The notes below the pieces were generated by a model. That model had not been told where the DNA came from, ran no database searches, and worked only from the letters and a program-made list of their open reading frames with translations. 64,000 bases of DNA from Blastomussa wellsi. Lineage: Eukaryota > Cnidaria > Anthozoa > Scleractinia > Plerogyridae. The DNA lies in assembly GCA_947652115.1 (NCBI GenBank), contig OX393565.1, forward strand, positions 26,249,734-26,313,733, read 5' to 3'. The translations under genes were made by a program, and so were the position numbers. Shown one piece after another: positions 34,891 through 64,000 of this stretch (position 1 is its first letter; the number at the start of each line of letters is the position of its first letter).

Positions 34891-35087
34891 TCAAACCAAC
34901 GACGAAATTTGTCCAAAATTGCTGGTCAGTGTTTGGTCGATGCGAGGCCTGTGTCTGTGTTAAGGTTTTCTTGCAGAGTCATTCGTTTTCTGCCTTCAAC
35001 CTGCTTCAAGGCGTACAATGTTCATCAACATCAATACGCATGTCCTTTGATACCCGATTAAAATTCACTTCAGCGCTCGGCCGATTT

Positions 35088-35121
<34 letters not shown>

Positions 35122-35159
35122 GACACGAAGTCCTATTACTACTACTACTACTACTAATA

Positions 35160-35375
35160 ATAATAAGCGCTGGTTTGGTAGATTGGACAGTTGATGAGTT
35201 AAAGGATAGAAAGACCAGAAAAGTGATGACATTGCATGGTGCACTGCACCTCAAAAGTGATGTGGATCGGTTGTACCTGCAGCTGCCACGACAGAAAGGT
35301 GGAAGAGGATTGATTAGATGCGAAATGTATGTGAAGGCTGAAGAAAATAATTTGGCATGGTATGTTAAGATTTAG
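35160..35375 (+). mobile_element. Non-LTR reverse transcriptase fragment
   Basis: A frame of about 66 residues with VDWTVDELKDRKTRK, HGALHLKSDVDRLYL and KGGRGLI matches the conserved segment just after the reverse transcriptase domain of R2/NeSL-like cnidarian LINEs. It is truncated upstream at a (TAC)n/(TAA)n stretch at 35134-35165 and ends in a stop. Confidence 0.75.
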
Positions 35376-36175
35376 AATGAGAGATTGATGGAAGGAGAGA
35401 GAAAGACAAAGAGCTTGGCGGAACAGTGAGGGAGCACAGGAAAGACTGTCTTGGGGTTTATTCGTAATTTCAGATTACATGCGTTGTGCGCGGCTCTGCG
35501 GTACGGTAGCCTCGCAGCTCCTATAACCTCTAAATTTCAGTGGCAGGGATAATGTAAGCTCTATTGTTTTAGGGCTAGGGTCCATTGTTTGTGTTGTTTG
35601 TTCTTTTGTCTCGATCACCTGAAGCTCTTACAAGGTCTCATCTGATTGGGGAGGTGACCCCCGAGGAAAGGATGGGGCGGTACGCAGCTCTTTGCAAGGT
35701 CCCATAGTATTGGCTCGTAAACATTCCCTCTTTGAACAGATTTGTTCTCAGCTGGATCGCCAAAAGTTTTCAAAATTTCGACTGAATAGCTTGACGCTGC
35801 CATTTTGCAATCAGCGCTGTTTCTCTTCAACAGGGGTTATTTTTGGCACACTTTGTGATTTAACTGTGCTTGCTTATCTTCAAAAGGTGTTTCTCGTGTT
35901 TCTACACCCACACACAAGGGGAATGAGGGTTTTGGACACTGTGTTTTGTGTGTGTTTAAGCCCCGAAACGAGGTGACCCCTGGGAGCCGAGTTTCGTGCT
36001 AAAACCCGCAAAAAACGCTGTACCAGAACCCTCATCCTCCTTGTGTGTTTCTGGTAAAATGCTTCCTTGTTTTCTTGACGTTTCATTGAGACTGACTGGC
36101 CAAAGTTCAGTCCCGGGTAGTAGAGTAACCCTACCTGAAACATTTTGTTGGAAACACGGCTATATCTCTAACCCT

Positions 36176-37455
36176 ATAATTTGGTTTTATCAACTGGGTT
36201 GATAATGTAAATTGGCCACCGTAAAGAGATTCGAGAGCTTACGTTTCGAGCGTTAGCCCTTCGTCGGAGCGAATCAAGGAATTTTGGGTCGTGTGTGGTT
36301 TATATACAGAAAGATGGAGCTTCGCTATTGGTTGGTGCCTGTGTTGGACCAGCAGTAAGGGGATCGGCACTGCCGGGAGGAACCAGGAATCTTCGTAATT
36401 GTCGAATCTTTTATTCTCAGCGCTATGTGCAACTAACTAACAACTGCGTAACTGACAAACTGTGCTTGAATGCCAATCAACTTTATCGACAAACCGTAGA
36501 CATGTTTGGGTTACACTTCTCAGTGACCTTGGATGAATCGGATACTACTGAGAGAAAGCGAATACAAACAGACCTACATGAGAAACCAACACGAAGAGCG
36601 AATGTCCAATGACAAACTCAGAAGAACGAAAACTAAAAAATAAATAAATAAAGTTATCTTATCTTATCTTAACAGGAGACTATAACAGGAACTTTGATGG
36701 CGGCACAAACCAAGGTCAATAAGAACTTCCAAGCATGACTACCGTGGGAACTATTGTTATAAACATTGAAAACCTTAATACCACTCAAATAGGCCGACGA
36801 GACAACTTAGACTTTAGAACAACCATGTGTGGGCAAAAGTAGCCCTTGAATAACCTTGAGCCTCAAGACTCACACGGTAGTTGCGAAAAGGCAAACAACT
36901 GATGATTAAAAACCAAAATAACTCAAATCTAAAATAAGGTAACTTAATGCTTCACAACACCTGGTAACATGAAAACAACGGGATAAATTAGTTGAATGAA
37001 AAGCGTTCGTTGATACCGTGAGGATTAAGAGTGCCGATTTGAAAAATAAATTTTTGTTCGAGAGTTTTGCGGCTTTCCGTGCTTCCTTGGTGAAGGGAAA
37101 GGCCGCAGATTGCCATATGTTGCTTAGAATAATTTGGGAGATTGAAGTGTCTCGCGACCGGTTTAGATGCATTTTTGTCGTCTTTCTCTACGTCCCGAAG
37201 GTGTTCTCGGAATCGGTCGCCTAGTCGTCTCCCTGTTTCGCCGATGTATAACTTTTTGAGAAGAGTGCAAGTTATGCAGAAGATGATATTGGCTGAGGTA
37301 CAGGTGAAATGATCAGTGGTCTTCATAGATCGCTTGGGTCCCCATATTTTGTCAACGTTGTGAATGAAAGGGCGTGTTTTGCATCGTGCGCGAGCGAATT
37401 TAAAAGTTCCGGGTTGATCACTTGTTTAAAATGCACTTTTGACTACTTACCCCCT
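36176..37455 (-). mobile_element. Penelope-like element, truncated, with 16-bp target duplication
   Basis: On the minus strand about 36988-37392 encodes FKFARARCKTRPF, HNVDKIWGPKRS and the GIY-YIG core (KLYIGETGRR ... INERFSFN), 90% or more like the copy at 6873. A longer 3' region follows, ending with the same CGACGAAGGGCTAACGCTCG and CCCAGTTGATAAAACCAAAT modules. CTATATCT.TAACCCT flanks both sides (36160-36175 and 37456-37471, one mismatch). The reverse transcriptase domain is absent. Confidence 0.85.
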
Positions 37456-37677
37456 CTATATCTGTAACCCTCTTGGTAGAGACCCTACTTGCTTTTAAAC
37501 ACGGCCTTAGAAAGCTTCAGATCTCCTTTAGCGTACACCCACTGACTCACGTGAAGCTAAGTGAAGTAATTTTGCATCAAACGGCATATCAAACAAGGCA
37601 TAATTGCATTCTCGTCCCAGAGCCGCTTGTCCCTCTTAGCTGGCTGGGCCTGTGCACGAGGAACAAGGGGCTCTGGG

Positions 37678-37820
37678 GACACACGATTTGATTCGCTGAA
37701 ATCAAACAAAGGGAGTCCAATCACATAAGCCGTTTTAAAATTCTTCATCGTTAGCACTTTTAAAACGGCTGATGTGATTGGACTCCCTTTGTTCGATTTC
37801 AGCGAATCAAATCGTGTGTC
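37678..37820. mobile_element. Palindromic MITE with arms of about 62 bp
   Basis: GACACACGATTTGATTCGCTG at the left is mirrored by CAGCGAATCAAATCGTGTGTC at the right, pairing on through AAAGGGAGTCCAATCAC to AAGCCGTTTTAAAA, with about 17 bp in the centre. Just outside, CCAGAGCC and GGCTCTGG (37618-37677) form another inverted pair. Confidence 0.9.
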
Positions 37821-39198
37821 TCGCACCACGCCCTCTCTCACACTCTAAGAGGACGGGAAGGAGAGGACCCTGGGAACGAGGTTGAGCTGATGGGGTTGGA
37901 TGGGAATGCCTCAATCTCGTTCCCAGAGTCAACGGGCTGCTCGGTCAACGGTTGGGCGACCCAACCGGCTGGGATTGGTCAATCCCTGGGGAATGGTTGA
38001 ACCGCGATAAGATCTTGCTTATTTAACATGTTGCCCTGGCTTTGCGCCTGTTGTCCTGTTTTGGAGATGCCAGCCAGCTTACCTGGCGCAAAACAACATT
38101 TTAATAAAAGAGAGATTCCAGCTAGCGGATTCGAAAATTTACGAAGTGCTCGCTGCTCGCTATCTCTGTTATTTCTAAAGTGCTCGCTGCTCGCATAACA
38201 AAATTGATCACTGCTCGTGCTCGAAAAAATAAACGCACTGCTCGCAAATGCTCGCAAAGACCATTCGATGTCCATCATTGAAATTTTTTTTCATCGTATA
38301 AACCCAGTGGACAATTTAAAAATACTCAGTGGAAATTGAGCTGTCCCCGTATTAAATTAGTCAACCCGGTTACTTTTTTCCCGAAAACCGAATGAGGATA
38401 AAGATTCCACTGGGTCTGTTTCAGATCTAGAAGGGTGTAAAAAAGATGTGTTATTCGGCATCACGGTGAGCGACATTCTATATGCTGGCTTGAATATTTT
38501 TGCAGTGTTTTGAAAAGAAAAAAGGTTTAAATTGCTCGAGATTTCTGCTGATACAAAGTTTAAAATTAAAGCCTGGCACAGTTAAAAAAAAAAACATTTC
38601 TTTTCTGACCGTTTGAAAAGCACCCAGGGTGGTCTTTCGTCTTTACTGTGTTTGAGGTCATTGTAGTCAGACATGCAAAGCGCTGATAATCTTGAAGAGA
38701 CGACTGATCTCCGAGCGTCCTGAAGGGGTAAAACGGGAACTGGGATTGGCCTGTTTATACACTGGGAACATGGGATTCAGGTGACTGGGACTGGGATTTG
38801 GTTACTGGGAATGGGGAAAAATGCCAAAAATGGGAATGGGATAAATATTTTTTACCCACGCAAGAAATCACTTAATTCCTGGATTTTGAAACATCAGAAA
38901 ATTGTTCAAGCGTCTTGTTCGTATTAACTTTTAGTATGTTTAGCCAGCACATTTTATTTAACTTTCCCCGAAACAGCGGTCTCAACTTGTGGTGAACGGA
39001 TATTTGTGTACAGTGGCTTGTGTATTAAAAAGCTACGCTTACTGAGCAGGCGTACTTTGATGATACAAAAAAATAAAGCGAGCGTAGTTCTCATGCAGAG
39101 TCCCATGACCTCTTGCGCCTGGTGACAGTGAATTTGAGGAAGAGGTAGAAAGCGCTCTTGAAACAACATTGAGCATGACCCGTCTAACCAGGCTTGGG

Positions 39199-39215
39199 CG
39201 GGGGGGGGGGGGGGA
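39199..39215. repeat. Poly(G) run
   Basis: About 16 consecutive G. Similar G or C runs occur at about 14970, 56154, 62357 and 63160; their assembled lengths are likely unreliable. Confidence 0.9.
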
Positions 39216-39339
39216 GGAATAAGAACACTTACAAGTAGGATGAACAAGATACGCTCCACATCATATTCTCTTGGTTGGATAACAGACTTAGTACAGGCAG
39301 GAATGTGATGTGTAGCCTAAATAATCGCTATCATTAAAC

Positions 39340-39580
39340 CCTGCGCTGGATAGGGCATGTGCTGTGTATGAACAACCAACAGAACCCACGCATTGCCCTA
39401 GCTTGGACACCAGAGGGAAAGAGGACCAGAGAGCTGCCGAAGGTGACATGGAGAAGAACTGTAGAAGGAGAGAGACAGAAGATGGGTTTCACCACCTGGA
39501 GCGAAGCTGTTACAGCTGCAAGAGACAGAGCGGGTTGGAGGAGACAAGTCAATGGCCCTATTCTCCCAGAGGAGAGCTAG
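39340..39580 (+). mobile_element. LINE C-terminal fragment
   Basis: The frame reads LRWIGHVL, NPRIALAWTPEGKRTRELPK, TWRRTVEGERQKMG, TWSEAVTAARDRAGWRRQVN. This is the standard tail of RTE-type or related endonuclease-reverse-transcriptase polyproteins. It stops at 39578-39580. Upstream parts are lost. Confidence 0.8.
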
Positions 39581-41263
39581 GAAATGAGTCATTAAGTCAT
39601 TAAACCCTGCAGAAACAATCTGTCTTCTTATTGGCAAGGAGCCTATAGATAATCACAACCTAGTCGAGTCAAACTCGCTATCACAGTTTCAATCTAAGCT
39701 CTCAGATCATCTTAGCCATGTTAATTAGGTTATTGCTTGTTATTCATTTATTTATTAAGTAATTTATTTATTTATTTTTACCTATGCTGTATTTAGCCAT
39801 TTGCATGTAAATATTATAGCCATATTACTATTTTTATGTTAAATGTTATTTTATAGTTGGTGTGATAGCCCTTAGGCATTTACCGACTTTATTAAATGTA
39901 GTGTAGATGTAGATGTAGACATGTAATCTCGAGACAAAGTTGGAAAAGAACTCTTCCACAAATTCTTTGAGGAAAAAACATTCAGAAGCCGGAGGACATA
40001 AGGGAATTAGCATAAGTGTTAAAATATTTTATGTGGAAGCTCGTAATCTCGTAATTTTACAGTAATCAAGATCTTTATAAGTGTGTGTCATCATCCGAAG
40101 TAACTTTCCCACTTGACACGTTTCAGTAGTCTAAAAGGATCCTATTGTCTTCAGTAAATCTTCGCAAATCCTCGTGAATTTTTGCGTCTTTGTTGTGCCG
40201 TATTTTGAAGCCTTAATTTTGAAGCGATACGAAGTATGTATGAAAAAAGGGATTTATTCTAAATTCTGTTACTGGGAATGGGATTTGAACACTGGGAAGT
40301 GGGCTTCCCCCTTCAGTACCCTCATGTCCATTACAAGATTTAAGAGTATTAAATTGAGAAGGAAGCAGTGAACGATTGGTAAAAGAATATAAACAACTAC
40401 GTTAATTTGTCTTCTTTGGATAACAACTCTGACGAAATAATTTTTATTCAAAGACACAGAACATTTTAACTACAAGTGATTTTAAGTGATTTGTTTCAAG
40501 TCTACTGGATGAATTTTTGAAGCCGATTTTGCCCGGGTATTTTCCTTCCAGATATTTCGTTGTATTAAAATTACGTTAATTAGCGGAAATAGCTTTTACC
40601 CAAGTCACCAAATGGCTGCCTTCGTAAGTCAACTGAAAACGTTTTGGTCACGTACTCTCAAACAATTGTCTGACCCAAAGCTCTAAACAATGACGCCTTT
40701 GCGGAAATGGTCGGAAATAACGTTGGTAACGAAGTTAGCGACAGGCGTCTGCAAAAATTCGTGTGATCTTCGTAAAAGATCGTGACTTGACGGGCAATTT
40801 GCTTCATGGCTTTATCTTGCATTATTTCGCTATCTTTGTTCTGTTCTCGTAATATTCAGAGACACACCTACCCTCTTTTGTTTTAAAAGAATGGCTACAC
40901 TTGTTTTGAAAGTTGTGAAAGGATTGAGGCATTTGTCACGCCGAAGACGAGCATATGACATCACAGCCGACTGACGAGTGGGGTCAAGAAGTCAACACGC
41001 TTTTCCATCTTGTATTCGGAACTGATAAAACGCGGTGTGGATCATTTTAAATTGTACTTTCTTTTGTCCGTCTCATGGGCCCGTCATATGATGGGCAAAC
41101 AAAATGGTTAGCATTCTTATCATTGGAAGAGGATTTAAAAACGGACTTGGTAACAGGAAGGTTCAGTATTATTTCGTTTAACTGAAAGCGTTTTCCATCG
41201 CGCCCAGGAAAGTAAACTAAATGTTCTTCGACCACGACTTCTGGTTTTAAAGCTTTCTGAAGG

Positions 41264-64000
<22,737 letters not shown>

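Larger units (their letters stand above)
33856..41263. other. Gene-poor region with transposon remnants
   Basis: Holds the AFMID 5' block copy with a MITE inserted, LINE fragments (35160, 39340), a Penelope-like insertion (36176), palindromic elements (37678) and short low-complexity stretches such as GCTCGCTGCTCGC near 38145-38250 and repeated ACTGGGA motifs near 38735-38825. No host exon could be supported. The last few hundred bases should hold the PLEKHH promoter. Confidence 0.6.

Noticed and set aside
35880..36143. Overlapping reading frames around 36 kb
   Set aside because: They are present on both strands over CACACACAAGG/CCTTGTGTG inverted repeats, with no known domain. Likely chance frames in a repeat.

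Overview
The window looks like nuclear DNA of a cnidarian, most likely a stony coral or a relative. This is inferred from multi-exon animal genes with GT-AG introns, AT-rich introns packed with palindromic MITEs, tRNA-derived SINEs and Penelope-like GIY-YIG fragments. I found no bacterial features, CRISPR array or intact tRNA/rRNA gene.

Layout. (1) 1-1350: tandem repeats, a perfect 70-bp palindrome and a GGATCC-rich minisatellite. (2) 1351-11400 (+): a 13-exon SIRT2-type sirtuin; every exon phase joins, and the introns carry a Penelope-like insertion and several MITEs. (3) 14055-19493 (+): a nine-exon gene for a 543-residue protein I do not recognise. (4) 19840-20230 (+): a broken PAN/apple-like gene start with a TATA box. 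(5) 21463-34890 (-): three copies of a kynurenine-formamidase-like (AFMID) alpha/beta hydrolase. Copy 1 is diverged and has Cys in place of the nucleophile Ser. Copies 2 and 3 are nearly identical and meet at a 200-N assembly gap. (6) 33856-41263: a gene-poor stretch of LINE and Penelope remnants and palindromic elements. (7) 41264-64000 (+): a PLEKHH-type gene (coiled coil, long linker, PH-PH-MyTH4-FERM); 31 coding exons are placed, giving 1432 residues before the window ends close to the expected C-terminus.

The genes do not form a pathway. SIRT2 is an NAD-dependent deacylase and AFMID acts in tryptophan-to-NAD metabolism, but their proximity is probably coincidental. The best leads are the active-site changes in the AFMID copies, the possible haplotype duplication at the gap, the unrecognised 543-residue gene, and several transposon insertions with clear target-site duplications.
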